Of a stretch of DNA of 35,996 nt, positions 24,066 through 32,705 are shown piece after piece (the first letter of the stretch is position 1; each line of letters starts with the position of its first letter). The DNA is from Candidatus Bacteroides pullicola (GTDB lineage Bacteria > Bacteroidota > Bacteroidia > Bacteroidales > Bacteroidaceae). The position numbers and the translations under genes are program-made. The notes under the pieces were generated by a model, which saw only the letters and a program-made list of their open reading frames with translations, had not been told where the DNA came from and searched no databases. The stretch is from contig DXCV01000017.1 of NCBI GenBank assembly GCA_019115825.1, positions 1 to 35,996 of the forward strand, read 5' to 3'.

Positions 24066-25289
24066 ATGGCTAACGTATTGAAAGGAAAGAAATTCGTATT
24101 AGGCATCACCGGGAGCATAGCCGCCTATAAAGCCTGCCTGCTCATCCGTGGATTGGTGAAGCGCGGCGCGGAGGTGCAGGTAGTCATCACGCCTGCCGGC
24201 AAGGAGTTCATCACCCCCATCACCCTCTCCGCCCTGACCAGCAAGCCGGTCATCAGCGACTTCTTCGCCCAGCGCGACGGCACGTGGCACAGCCATGTGG
24301 ATTTGGGCCTCTGGGCAGACGCCATGCTCATCGCCCCCGCCACGGCGTCCACCATCGGCAAGATGGCACACGGCATAGCGGACAATATGCTCGTCACCAC
24401 CTACCTCTCGATGAAGGCACCCGTGTTCATCGCGCCTGCCATGGACTTGGACATGTATGCCCATCCCTCCACGCAAGCTAACCTGGACACACTCCGCTCG
24501 TATGGCAATCGCATCATCGAACCCGCCACGGGCGAACTGGCCAGCCACCTGACCGGCAAGGGACGTATGGAAGAGCCGGAGAACATCATCCTCCAACTCG
24601 AAACCTACTTCGCAGGCACAGAGGGAGACCTCACGGGGAAGACCATCCTCATCACGGCAGGCCCCACGTACGAGAAAATCGACCCCGTACGCTTCATCGG
24701 CAACTATTCCTCGGGGAAGATGGGTCTTTCTCTCGCGGAAGAGTGCGCTTCGCGAGGCGCTAATGTTATCCTGGTCAGTGGCCCCATACAACGGCAACCC
24801 CGCTTCCCCATGTACAGGCACATCCACGTAGAGTCAGCCTCGGATATGTATGAAGCTGCCATCGCCGCTTTTCCCGAAGCCGATGCCGCCATCCTCACCG
24901 CCGCCGTGGCCGACTACACTCCTGCACACACGGCAACCGAAAAGATTAAACGCGAACGGACAGGCGAAATGCTCCTCCCGCTGAAGCCTACGCAAGACAT
25001 TGCCGCCAAGCTGGGAGAAATGAAACGGCAATCCGCCACCCGGAAAATACTGGTAGGCTTCGCTCTCGAAACCACCCACGAAGTGGAAAACGCCGAGGAA
25101 AAACTGGCGCGAAAGAACCTGGACTTCATCGTGCTGAACTCGCTGAACGATGCCGGCGCAGGCTTCCAGCACGATACGAACAAAATCAGCCTCATCGACC
25201 GCGAAGGGAAGGAGGATTTCCCCCTCAAGCCGAAGACAGAGGTGGCTACGGACATCGTGAACCGCCTGGCCAAACTTTTACAATTCTAA
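24066..25289 (+). CDS. coaBC: Bifunctional phosphopantothenoylcysteine decarboxylase / phosphopantothenate-cysteine ligase
   Basis: 407 residues. The CoaC half (about 1-185) is a flavoprotein: GITGSIAAYKACLLIRGL, the catalytic His in WHSHVDLGLWADAMLIAPAT (written in part: SHVDLGLWAD), and PAMDLDMYAHPS for the PxMNxxMW motif. The flap region reads GELASHLTGKGRMEEP: the Cys found in E. coli Dfp (ACG) is absent. The CoaB half starts at TGKTILITAGPTYEKIDPVR with FIGNYSSGKMGLSLAEE, then AAVADYTPA, KLKPT-type LLPLKPTQDIAAKLGE, and GFALETTHEVENAEEKLARK. Together they convert 4'-phosphopantothenate and Cys to 4'-phosphopantetheine in CoA synthesis. It lies in the dnaN operon between the exonuclease and recN. 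Confidence 0.95.
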   Translation: MANVLKGKKFVLGITGSIAAYKACLLIRGLVKRGAEVQVVITPAGKEFITPITLSALTSKPVISDFFAQRDGTWHSHVDLGLWADAMLIAPATASTIGKMAHGIADNMLVTTYLSMKAPVFIAPAMDLDMYAHPSTQANLDTLRSYGNRIIEPATGELASHLTGKGRMEEPENIILQLETYFAGTEGDLTGKTILITAGPTYEKIDPVRFIGNYSSGKMGLSLAEECASRGANVILVSGPIQRQPRFPMYRHIHVESASDMYEAAIAAFPEADAAILTAAVADYTPAHTATEKIKRERTGEMLLPLKPTQDIAAKLGEMKRQSATRKILVGFALETTHEVENAEEKLARKNLDFIVLNSLNDAGAGFQHDTNKISLIDREGKEDFPLKPKTEVATDIVNRLAKLLQF

Positions 25290-25307
25290 AAAACAGAACT
25301 TGCCATC

Positions 25308-26969
25308 ATGCTGCGTTCGCTTTACATACAAAACTATGCGTTGATAGAAAAGCTGGACATCGGCTTCGAGCCGGGCTTTTCCGTTATCACGGGTGAGACA
25401 GGAGCCGGCAAATCCATTATCTTGGGTGCCATCGGCCTCCTGCTCGGACAACGCGCCGACGTGAAGTCCATCCGCACCAATGCCACCAAATGCATCATCG
25501 AAGCCCGCTTCGACATCTCCCGCTACAACCTGCGTCCTTTCTTCGAGGAAAACGAGCTGGATTACGAAGACGAATGCATCCTGCGCCGCGAGCTCTACGC
25601 CTCCGGCAAAAGCCGCGCTTTCATCAACGACTCCCCCGCCCCGTTGGCTCAGATGAAAGAGTTGGGCGAACAGTTGATTGACGTGCATTCGCAACACCAG
25701 AACCTACTGCTCAACACAGAGGGTTTCCAACTCAACGTATTAGACCTCCTGGCGCATGACGATGCCATCCTCGCCGCCTATCAATCTGCCTACAAGGCAT
25801 GGAAGCAAGCGCAAGGCGACTTGGACAAACTGATGGAAAAAATCGCCCGCGACAAATCCGACGAAGACTACATCCGCTTCCAGTGGCAGCAATTAGATGA
25901 GGCGCATCTCACGACGGGTGAACAAGAAGAACTGGAGCAGGAAACGGAAATGCTGACCCACGCCGAAGACATCAAGGCAGGCCTCTACCAAGCCGACCAA
26001 CTCTTCAACAACGACGAGAATGGATTGCTAACCGGTTTGAAAACATGTTGCAACACCCTGGAAAATCTACAAGCCGTCTATCCCGCCGCTGAGGAATTGG
26101 CCAACCGCCTGGAAAGCTCGTACATCGAACTGAAAGACATTGCCGACGAAATCTCCGACCGCGAAGAGCGTGTGGAGTTCAATCCCGCTCGCCTGGCAGA
26201 AGCCAACGAACGCCTCAACCTCATCTACTCCCTGCAACAGAAGCACCACGTGGACACGGTGGACGAACTAATGGCCTTGCGCGATGATTATGCCACACGC
26301 TTGGCTTCTATCTCTTCCTCCGACGAAGAGTTGGAGACGTTGCGGCAACAGTGCGAAGCGCTCCATGAGCAAGTCTGCCAACAAGCCTCCACCCTTACCC
26401 AAGCCCGCCGGAAAGCGGCACGCGAGGTGGAGCAGCAAATGGCACAACGCCTGATCCCCCTAGGGATGCCCAACGTGCGCTTCGCGGTTGAAATGGGCGA
26501 GCGGAAAGAACCCGGTCCTCACGGCTCAGACACGGTTAGCTTCCTTTTCTCAGCCAACAAGAACGGGACGCTGCAAAACATATCGTCCGTGGCATCGGGC
26601 GGTGAAATCGCACGCGTCATGCTCTCGGTGAAAGCTATGATTGCAGGAGCTGTCAAGCTGCCCACCATCGTGTTCGACGAGATCGACACCGGCGTATCGG
26701 GCGAAATCGCATCGCGTATGGCAGACATCATGCAGGAAATGGCCGAAAACCAACGACAGGTCATCAGCATCACCCACCTCCCCCAGATTGCCTCCAGGGG
26801 ACGTGCGCACTATAAAGTCTATAAAAAGGACAATGAGACGGAAACAAACAGCCACATCCGCCGCCTGACCGACGAGGAGCGGGTGGAAGAAATAGCCCAC
26901 ATGCTGAGCGGAGCCACCCTGACTGAAGCCGCCTTGAACAATGCACGCACCCTACTGGCGCAAAACTAA
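25308..26969 (+). CDS. recN: DNA repair protein RecN
   Basis: A 553-residue SMC-like ATPase. The N-terminus MLRSLYIQNYALIEKLDIGF leads to Walker A GETGAGKSIILGAIGLLLGQ (about 29-48). Two coiled-coil arms follow (about 155-225 and 270-370, for example QEELEQETEMLTHAEDIKA), then the signature FLFSANKNGTLQNISSVASG with GGEIARVMLS, Walker B PTIVFDEIDTGVSG, and ITHLPQIASRG. RecN tethers DNA ends during double-strand break repair. It lies 18 bp after coaBC and 22 bp before rlmB. No LexA-type site is visible because it is inside an operon. Confidence 0.96.
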   Translation: MLRSLYIQNYALIEKLDIGFEPGFSVITGETGAGKSIILGAIGLLLGQRADVKSIRTNATKCIIEARFDISRYNLRPFFEENELDYEDECILRRELYASGKSRAFINDSPAPLAQMKELGEQLIDVHSQHQNLLLNTEGFQLNVLDLLAHDDAILAAYQSAYKAWKQAQGDLDKLMEKIARDKSDEDYIRFQWQQLDEAHLTTGEQEELEQETEMLTHAEDIKAGLYQADQLFNNDENGLLTGLKTCCNTLENLQAVYPAAEELANRLESSYIELKDIADEISDREERVEFNPARLAEANERLNLIYSLQQKHHVDTVDELMALRDDYATRLASISSSDEELETLRQQCEALHEQVCQQASTLTQARRKAAREVEQQMAQRLIPLGMPNVRFAVEMGERKEPGPHGSDTVSFLFSANKNGTLQNISSVASGGEIARVMLSVKAMIAGAVKLPTIVFDEIDTGVSGEIASRMADIMQEMAENQRQVISITHLPQIASRGRAHYKVYKKDNETETNSHIRRLTDEERVEEIAHMLSGATLTEAALNNARTLLAQN

Positions 26970-26991
26970 CCAAACGAAAGATATATATAAT

Positions 26992-27744
26992 ATGATAGAG
27001 AAAAATGAAATGATATTCGGCTTGCGCGCCGTACTCGAAGCGCTGGAAGCCGGTAAGGAAATAGACAAAATCCTGGTGAAGAAAGACCTGCAAGGCGACT
27101 TGGCCAAGGAACTGTTCGCCGCCTTGAAAGGCACGGACATCCCCGTGCAGCGGGTGCCCATCGAACGCCTGAACCGTATCACGCGCAAGAATCACCAAGG
27201 CGTCATTGCCTACATATCAGCCATCACGTACCAAAAGGCAGAAAACCTCGTGCCGCTCATCTACGAAGCCGGCAAGAACCCTTTCTTCCTGATGCTGGAC
27301 GGCATCACCGACGTACGCAACTTCGGAGCCATTGCCCGCACATGCGAATGCGCCGCCGTGGACGCCATCATCATCCCTGCCACGCACAGCGTATCCGTCA
27401 ATGCCGATGCCATCAAGACTTCGGCGGGTGCCTTGCACAAGATTCCCGTGTGCCGCGAACGCAACCTGACCGACACCCTGCGCTACCTGAAGGAGAGTGG
27501 TTTCCGCCTCATCGCGGCCACAGAAAAGGGGGATTACGACTATACCAAAGCCGACTACAAAGGTCCCGTGTGCATCATCATGGGTGCCGAAGACAAAGGC
27601 GTTTCCTACGACAATCTGGCCTTGTGCGACGAATGGGTACGCATCCCCATGCTGGGCACCATCGAGTCACTCAACGTGTCCGTGGCCGCCGGCATCCTGA
27701 TTTATGAAGCCATCAAACAACGAATGACCGAACAAGAAGCATAA
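26992..27744 (+). CDS. rlmB: 23S rRNA (guanosine-2251-2'-O)-methyltransferase RlmB
   Basis: 250 residues from ATG 26992. The same frame opens inside recN at 26941, which I reject. The N-terminal substrate-binding domain is IFGLRAVLEALEAGKEIDKI followed by LNRITRKNHQGVIAYIS. The SpoU/TrmH knot has its three motifs: LDGITDVRNFGAIARTCECA, CIIMGAEDKGVS, and IPMLGTIESLNVSVAAGILI. It methylates the ribose of G2251 in the 23S rRNA peptidyl-transferase region. The stop TAA shares an A with the next gene's ATG (TAATG), so the two are coupled. Confidence 0.94.
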   Translation: MIEKNEMIFGLRAVLEALEAGKEIDKILVKKDLQGDLAKELFAALKGTDIPVQRVPIERLNRITRKNHQGVIAYISAITYQKAENLVPLIYEAGKNPFFLMLDGITDVRNFGAIARTCECAAVDAIIIPATHSVSVNADAIKTSAGALHKIPVCRERNLTDTLRYLKESGFRLIAATEKGDYDYTKADYKGPVCIIMGAEDKGVSYDNLALCDEWVRIPMLGTIESLNVSVAAGILIYEAIKQRMTEQEA

Positions 27745-29444
27745 TGAAAAGAAAGTTTTTTTTAACTCTGTCCCTCTGCCTGCTGACGCAGTGGGGCATG
27801 GCGCAAGCCCCCAAATGGGTGGAAAAAGCCAAGCAAGCCGTATTCTCGATAGCCACGTATGACCAGAACGACCAGTTGCTGAAGACAGGCAACGGATTCT
27901 TCGTCTCCGAAGACGGCGTTGCCCTCTCCGACTATTCGCTCTTCAAAGGAGCAAAGCGTGCTGTCATCATCAACAGCAAGGGCGAACAAATGCCCGTGCT
28001 CCACATCATGGGAGCCGACGATATGTATGACGTGGTGAAATTCAGGGTAGATATCCGGAAAAAAGTCGATGCCTTGCCCTTGGCCAACACCCAACTTACC
28101 CCAGGCGCGGAAGTCTACCTGCTGCCCTACTCCACCCAGAAAAGCCGCTCCTGCACGACAGGCCGTGTGAAAACTGTGGACAAAGTGGAAGGGAACTATG
28201 CCTACTATACCTTGGAAATGCAACTGAAAGACAAGATGATCAGCTGCCCCGTGACCAATGCCGAGGGCGAAGTCTTCGGATTGGCACAGAAATCATCCGG
28301 ACAAGACACCACGACCATTTGCTACGCCGTAGATACCCGCTACGCCATGGCGCAGAAAATATCCGCTCTCTCCTACAGCGACATGACCCTGACGGACATC
28401 GGCATCAAAAAAGCCCTGCCCGATACGGAAGAGCAAGCCTTAGTATTCCTCTTCATGGTTTCTACCCAACTGCCTGCGGAGAAGTATGCCGCCGTGTTGG
28501 ATGACTTCATCGCCCAATACCCCAACAGTGCCGACGGCTATATGCGTCGCGCCACCCACCGGATAGCCACCTCGCAAGACGAAAACACCATGGCTCAAAT
28601 AGCCGCTGACCTGGACAAAGCCTTGGACGTCTCCACGCAGAAAGACAATACCCGCTTCGAGCGTGCCAAGCTGATATACAGCTATATGCTGTCCAATCCC
28701 CAGACGCCTTACAGCGATTGGAGCATGGACAAAGCCTTGGAAGAGATTCGCGAAGCCATCCGGCTCAATCCGCTGCCCGTCTATACGCAACTGGAAGGCG
28801 ACATCCTTTTTGCCAAACAAGATTATCCCGCCGCATATGTTGCCTACGAGAAGGTGAACCAATCGGATCTGGCTTCGCCCGCATCTTTCTTCAGCGCCGC
28901 ACAAACCAAAGAAATGATGAAGGCTCCCTCTACGGAAATCCTTGCGCTGATGGACAGTTGCGTGTCCCGATGCCCACAACCCTACACGGAAATGGCCGCC
29001 CCTTACTTGTTGGCACGTGCCCAAGCGCTGCTCACTGCCAACCAAGCGCGGAAGGCGATGTTGGATTATGATGCCTATTTCAATGCCGTAAACGGCAACG
29101 TCAACGCTGCCTTCTATTACTATCGCGAACAAGCCGCCATCCGGGGCCGCCAATACCAACGCGCCTTGGACGACCTCGCCAAAGCCATCGAGTTGGATCC
29201 CCAAGAATTACTCTACCGCGCCGAATTGGCCGTAGTGAACATCCGCGTGGGGCGCAATGAAGAAGCCATCCGCGTACTGCAGGAAGCCTTGAAAATAGAG
29301 CCGAAATACGCGGAAGCCTACCGCCTGATGGGACAAGCCTACATCCAATTGAAAAAGAAAGACGAAGCCTGTGAAAGCTTTGCCAAAGCCAAAGAGTTGG
29401 GCGACCCCAATGTGGATGCCCTCATCGAGAAGCATTGCAAATAA
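27744..29444 (+). CDS. Secreted trypsin-like pseudoprotease with C-terminal TPR repeats
   Basis: 566 residues. The signal peptide (KRKFFLTLSLCLLTQWGMAQ) is followed by a domain with the DegP/trypsin pattern: GNGFFVSEDGVALSDYSLFK (about 50-69), a DDMYDVVKFRVD strand, GAEVYLLPYST, and CPVTNAEGEVFGLAQK (about 173-188). Aligned by eye, the catalytic His (usually NNHV) reads DYSL, and the Ser (usually GNSGGP) reads KMISCP, so His and Ser are lost while Asp remains. From about 240 it is helical TPR: ALEEIREAIRLNPLPVYTQL, RALDDLAKAIELDPQELLYR, EAIRVLQEALKIEPKYAEAY and EACESFAKAKELGDPNVDAL. It is likely a periplasmic scaffold rather than an enzyme. It is last in the dnaN operon. Confidence 0.8.
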   Translation: MKRKFFLTLSLCLLTQWGMAQAPKWVEKAKQAVFSIATYDQNDQLLKTGNGFFVSEDGVALSDYSLFKGAKRAVIINSKGEQMPVLHIMGADDMYDVVKFRVDIRKKVDALPLANTQLTPGAEVYLLPYSTQKSRSCTTGRVKTVDKVEGNYAYYTLEMQLKDKMISCPVTNAEGEVFGLAQKSSGQDTTTICYAVDTRYAMAQKISALSYSDMTLTDIGIKKALPDTEEQALVFLFMVSTQLPAEKYAAVLDDFIAQYPNSADGYMRRATHRIATSQDENTMAQIAADLDKALDVSTQKDNTRFERAKLIYSYMLSNPQTPYSDWSMDKALEEIREAIRLNPLPVYTQLEGDILFAKQDYPAAYVAYEKVNQSDLASPASFFSAAQTKEMMKAPSTEILALMDSCVSRCPQPYTEMAAPYLLARAQALLTANQARKAMLDYDAYFNAVNGNVNAAFYYYREQAAIRGRQYQRALDDLAKAIELDPQELLYRAELAVVNIRVGRNEEAIRVLQEALKIEPKYAEAYRLMGQAYIQLKKKDEACESFAKAKELGDPNVDALIEKHCK

Positions 29445-29484
29445 GGAATATATACTGACCTTGCCCTTTCAGTATAAAAAACAA

Positions 29485-29552
29485 CAGTGCCACCTTTTCC
29501 TACCATCAATGCCATTGATGGCTACCAAAGGTGCCACCTTTGCTTCACGTAA
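29485..29552 (+). repeat. 22-bp tandem repeat array, copy B
   Basis: GTGCCA / ATGCCA / GTGCCA begin at 29487, 29509 and 29531, exactly 22 bp apart. The outer units read GTGCCACCTTT. The middle unit is diverged and contains ATCAATGCCATTGAT, itself a near-palindrome. Positions 29485-29502 match copy A (594-577, minus) over 18 nt. Units 2-3 form AAAGGTG-C-CACCTTT at 29527-29541. The array lies in the 169-bp gap between the pseudoprotease gene and ridA. Confidence 0.85.
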
Positions 29553-29613
29553 TCGCGATGTATTCCTAAAGTAACTTACACTTATTAATTACATTATTTT
29601 AATAACAGAAACA

Positions 29614-29988
29614 ATGAAACAAGTTATCAACAGTACAAAAGCTCCCGGAGCCATCGGTCCTTACAGCCAGGCCATAGAAGCCGCAGGCATGGTATTCGTA
29701 TCCGGACAGTTGCCCATCGACGCCGCCACCGGCCAGATGGCAGAAGGCGTTGAGGCACAAGCCCGCCAATCGCTGGAGAACATCAAGCACATCTTGGAAG
29801 CCGCCGGCCTCACGATGGCCAACATCGTCAAGACCACCGTCTTCCTGGCAGACATGGCCTACTTCGGCGACATGAACAAGGTGTATGCCACCTATTTCGA
29901 AGGCGCCTGCCCCGCCCGCTCCGCCGTTGCCGTGAAGGCTTTGCCCAAGGATGCGTTAGTGGAGATTGAGTGCATCGCGGCCCGCTAA
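29614..29988 (+). CDS. ridA: RidA family 2-iminobutanoate/2-iminopropanoate deaminase
   Basis: A 124-residue protein of the YjgF/YER057c/UK114 family, full length. Features: APGAIGPYSQAIEAAGMVFV, SGQLPIDAATGQMAEGVEAQ, AAGLTMANIVKTTVFLADM, and the signature PARSAVAVKALPKDALVEIE, which has the substrate-binding Arg. RidA hydrolyses reactive imines made by PLP enzymes such as threonine dehydratase, and so protects other PLP enzymes. Its last 33 bp overlap the 3' end of folC on the other strand. It lies 62 bp downstream of repeat array B, and no clear promoter consensus is seen. Confidence 0.95.
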   Translation: MKQVINSTKAPGAIGPYSQAIEAAGMVFVSGQLPIDAATGQMAEGVEAQARQSLENIKHILEAAGLTMANIVKTTVFLADMAYFGDMNKVYATYFEGACPARSAVAVKALPKDALVEIECIAAR

Positions 29989-31209
29989 GAGGTCTGCCAC
30001 AATGAAGGTACTGCCTCCCACGAAGATGAAGTCTTCGGGGAGGCTTTTTTCTTGCGCGGCACGCACCGCTGAAGCCACATCGGGATAAACCTCGCCCTCC
30101 AATCCCGCTTCCGCTGCCAGGCGGGCCAACTGCTCTGCCGGCAAGGCGCGCTTCACACTGGCTTGCGTGAAATAATAGACAGCCTCGTGAGGCAGCAAAG
30201 CCAATGCCCCCCGGACATCCTTGTCGTTCACCATCCCTATGACAATGTGCAACTGGCGGCAAGTTTGCCGACGAAGTTGCTCGGCAATATATTGGATGCC
30301 TCCCACGTTATGCCCGGTGTCGCACACCAGCATGGGATGCTCCTGCAACTTCTGCCAACGTCCCATCAAGCCGGTCAGTTCCGTCACCCGGGCAAAGCCG
30401 TTGCGGATGTGCTCCTCACGGATTCGATAACCGGCTTCCTGCAACAGCGGCAAGGCGGCAAGCAGGGTGCGACGATTCTTTGCCTGATACAAGCCTTTCA
30501 GTTCGAACTCCATATCCGGATAATCCCTCACGGCTTCCTCTTCGGCAAAATGGATGGGGGCACCCGTTTCCTCCGCACGTCTCGCAAAGACGGGACGGGT
30601 TTCGGGAGTGGCCTCGCCGATGACTACAGGAATGCCCGGCTTGATGATGCCCGCCTTCTCCCCCGCAATCTTCGCCAACGTGTCTCCCAGAAACTGTACG
30701 TGATCCAAGCTGATGTTCGTGATGATGCACAAGTCGGGACGGATGATGTTGGTGCAATCCAACCGTCCTCCCAAACCGACTTCCACCACTGCCACGTCCA
30801 CGCCCGCATCGGCAAAATAGCGGAAAGCCATTGCCGTGGTCAATTCAAAAAACGAAGGATGAAGCGGCTCGAAGAACGCGCGTTCTTTCTCCACAAAACG
30901 GATGACATACTCCTCAGGCACAGGCTGGCCGTTGACGCGGATACGTTCGCGGAAGTCCAACAGATGGGGCGATGTGTACAACCCCACGCGATACCCGGCT
31001 TCCTGCAATATGGCAGCCAGCGTATGCGAGCACGAACCTTTTCCGTTGGTTCCGGCGATGTGAATGGTGCGGTACGACCGATGCGGATGCCCCAAATGTT
31101 CGTCCAAAGCCCACGTGTTTGCCAATCCTTCCTTATAAGCGCCCGCCCCTACTTGCTGAAACATGGGGGCACTGTTGTATAAGTAATCCAAAGTTGCTTG
31201 ATAATCCAT
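29956..31209 (-). CDS. folC: Bifunctional folylpolyglutamate synthase / dihydrofolate synthase
   Basis: A 417-residue Mur-ligase-type enzyme. Features: P-loop HIAGTNGKGSCSHTLAAIL (about 50-68), GLYTSPHLLDFRERIRVNG, ELTTAMAFRYFADAGVDVAV, VEVGLGGRLDCTNII, ITNISLDHVQFLGDTLAKIA with GEKAGIIKPGIPVV (carbamylated-Lys region), and LVCDTGHNVGGIQYI in the C-terminal domain, where most homologues read DGAHN. It adds glutamate to dihydropteroate and to folates. It is divergent from phoH. Its stop (29956-29958) lies inside ridA, so the two transcripts overlap at their 3' ends. No terminator is seen in between. Confidence 0.94.
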   Translation of the reverse strand: MDYQATLDYLYNSAPMFQQVGAGAYKEGLANTWALDEHLGHPHRSYRTIHIAGTNGKGSCSHTLAAILQEAGYRVGLYTSPHLLDFRERIRVNGQPVPEEYVIRFVEKERAFFEPLHPSFFELTTAMAFRYFADAGVDVAVVEVGLGGRLDCTNIIRPDLCIITNISLDHVQFLGDTLAKIAGEKAGIIKPGIPVVIGEATPETRPVFARRAEETGAPIHFAEEEAVRDYPDMEFELKGLYQAKNRRTLLAALPLLQEAGYRIREEHIRNGFARVTELTGLMGRWQKLQEHPMLVCDTGHNVGGIQYIAEQLRRQTCRQLHIVIGMVNDKDVRGALALLPHEAVYYFTQASVKRALPAEQLARLAAEAGLEGEVYPDVASAVRAAQEKSLPEDFIFVGGSTFIVADLLAGRDALNLH

Positions 31210-31309
31210 CTTTTGAAATATTTAACGGGGACATCAATCCTTTTTGTCCCGGAAATTGTTTATCTTTAGAGACGGCAAATATAGTACTAACTATTTAAAT
31301 CTAACGTAT

Positions 31310-32635
31310 ATGGGAGCCAAGAAAAATTTTGTGATTGATACCAATGTTATCCTTCACGACTACAAATGCCTGAAAAACTTTCAGGAAAACGACATTTACC
31401 TGCCTATCGTCGTCTTGGAAGAGTTGGACAAATTCAAGAAAGGCAACGAGCAAATCAACTTCAACGCCCGTGAGTTTGTCCGCAAACTGGACCTCATCAC
31501 CGATGACGACCTCTTCACCAAAGGTGCCTCGCTGGGCGAAGGCTTGGGACGCCTCTTTGTCATCACCGGCCAAATCGATGCCCCACACGTCTACGAATCC
31601 TTCCCCGAACACATCCCCGACCACCGCATCCTGGCCGTGACCGACTGGCTGACCCGCAAGTATCCCGACATGAAGTCCATCCTCGTCACCAAGGACGTCA
31701 ACCTGCGGATGAAAGCCCGCTCCATCGGCCTGCTGTGCGAGGATTACATCAACGACAAGGTGCTGAACGTGGACATCTTCGAGAAGTCCAACGAAGTGTT
31801 CGAGGGCGTAGACCCGGCTTTGATAGACCGCATCTACTCGTCAAGGGAAGGCATTGACCTCAACGAGTTCGACTTCAAAGACATCATCCACCCCAACGAA
31901 TGCTTCATCCTGAAGAGCGACCGCAACAGCGTCCTCGCCCGCTATAATCCGTTCACTCGTGTAGTCAAGCGGGTAAACAAGACACGGAACTACGGCATCG
32001 AGCCACGCAATGCCGAGCAAAGCTTCGCCTTCGAGATATTGGACGACCCCAACATCAAGCTGGTGGCACTGACGGGAAAAGCCGGTACCGGAAAAACCCT
32101 CCTGGCCTTGGCTGCCGCCTTGGGACAGATGAACGAATACAAGCAAATCCTGCTGGCCCGCCCCATCGTGGCTTTGTCCAACAAGGACATCGGCTTCCTG
32201 CCGGGCGATGCCCAAGAGAAAGTAGCCCCCTACATGCAACCCCTGTTCGACAACCTGAACGTCATCAAGCACCAGTTCTCGTCCACCTCCACGGAGCTGA
32301 AACGCCTGGACGACATGCAGAAGAGCGGCCAACTGGTCATCGAAGCCCTGGCCTTCATCCGCGGACGAAGCCTGAGCGAGACGTACTGCATCATCGACGA
32401 AGCGCAGAACCTGACCCCGCACGAGATAAAGACCATCATCACCCGTGCAGGCGAAGGCACCAAGATGGTCTTCACAGGCGACATCCAACAGATTGATCAG
32501 CCTTACCTGGACAACCAATCCAACGGCTTGGTCTACATGATTGACCGCATGAAAGACCAAAACCTCTTCGCCCACGTCAATCTGGTCAAAGGCGAACGTA
32601 GCGAACTGAGCGAGTTGGCCAGCAACCTGATGTAA
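31310..32635 (+). CDS. PhoH family ATPase with N-terminal PIN domain (PhoH2-like)
   Basis: 441 residues from ATG 31310. A frame extension to a TTG at 31244 is rejected. The N-terminal PIN nuclease domain has its acidic residues in FVIDTNVILHD, VLEELDKFK and LVTKDVNLRMKA. The C-terminal PhoH ATPase has Walker A LTGKAGTGKTLLALAAALGQ (about 266-285), ARPIVALSNKDIGFLPGDAQ, Walker B YCIIDEAQNLTP and FTGDIQQIDQPYLD. PhoH2-type proteins are RNA helicase/RNases in mycobacteria; in Bacteroidetes the role is undefined. The gene is monocistronic. TATCTTTA at 31261-31268 is a weak -7 candidate. Confidence 0.92.
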   Translation: MGAKKNFVIDTNVILHDYKCLKNFQENDIYLPIVVLEELDKFKKGNEQINFNAREFVRKLDLITDDDLFTKGASLGEGLGRLFVITGQIDAPHVYESFPEHIPDHRILAVTDWLTRKYPDMKSILVTKDVNLRMKARSIGLLCEDYINDKVLNVDIFEKSNEVFEGVDPALIDRIYSSREGIDLNEFDFKDIIHPNECFILKSDRNSVLARYNPFTRVVKRVNKTRNYGIEPRNAEQSFAFEILDDPNIKLVALTGKAGTGKTLLALAAALGQMNEYKQILLARPIVALSNKDIGFLPGDAQEKVAPYMQPLFDNLNVIKHQFSSTSTELKRLDDMQKSGQLVIEALAFIRGRSLSETYCIIDEAQNLTPHEIKTIITRAGEGTKMVFTGDIQQIDQPYLDNQSNGLVYMIDRMKDQNLFAHVNLVKGERSELSELASNLM

Positions 32636-32661
32636 GCAGACGCTTATCCCGACCAATTACG

Positions 32662-32690
32662 AAGGGCGTGCCCAAACGAGGCACGCCCTT
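32662..32690. terminator. Strong hairpin between convergent genes
   Basis: Arms AAGGGCGTGCC / GGCACGCCCTT (11 bp, perfect) surround a 7-nt loop. It lies 26 bp after phoH and 15 bp after the opposing lipoprotein gene's stop. Neither strand has a U-run after the stem; on the plus strand five As follow. The position fits a terminator, though the classic tail is missing. Confidence 0.6.
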
Positions 32691-32705
32691 AAAAATAGGA
32701 CAGAT

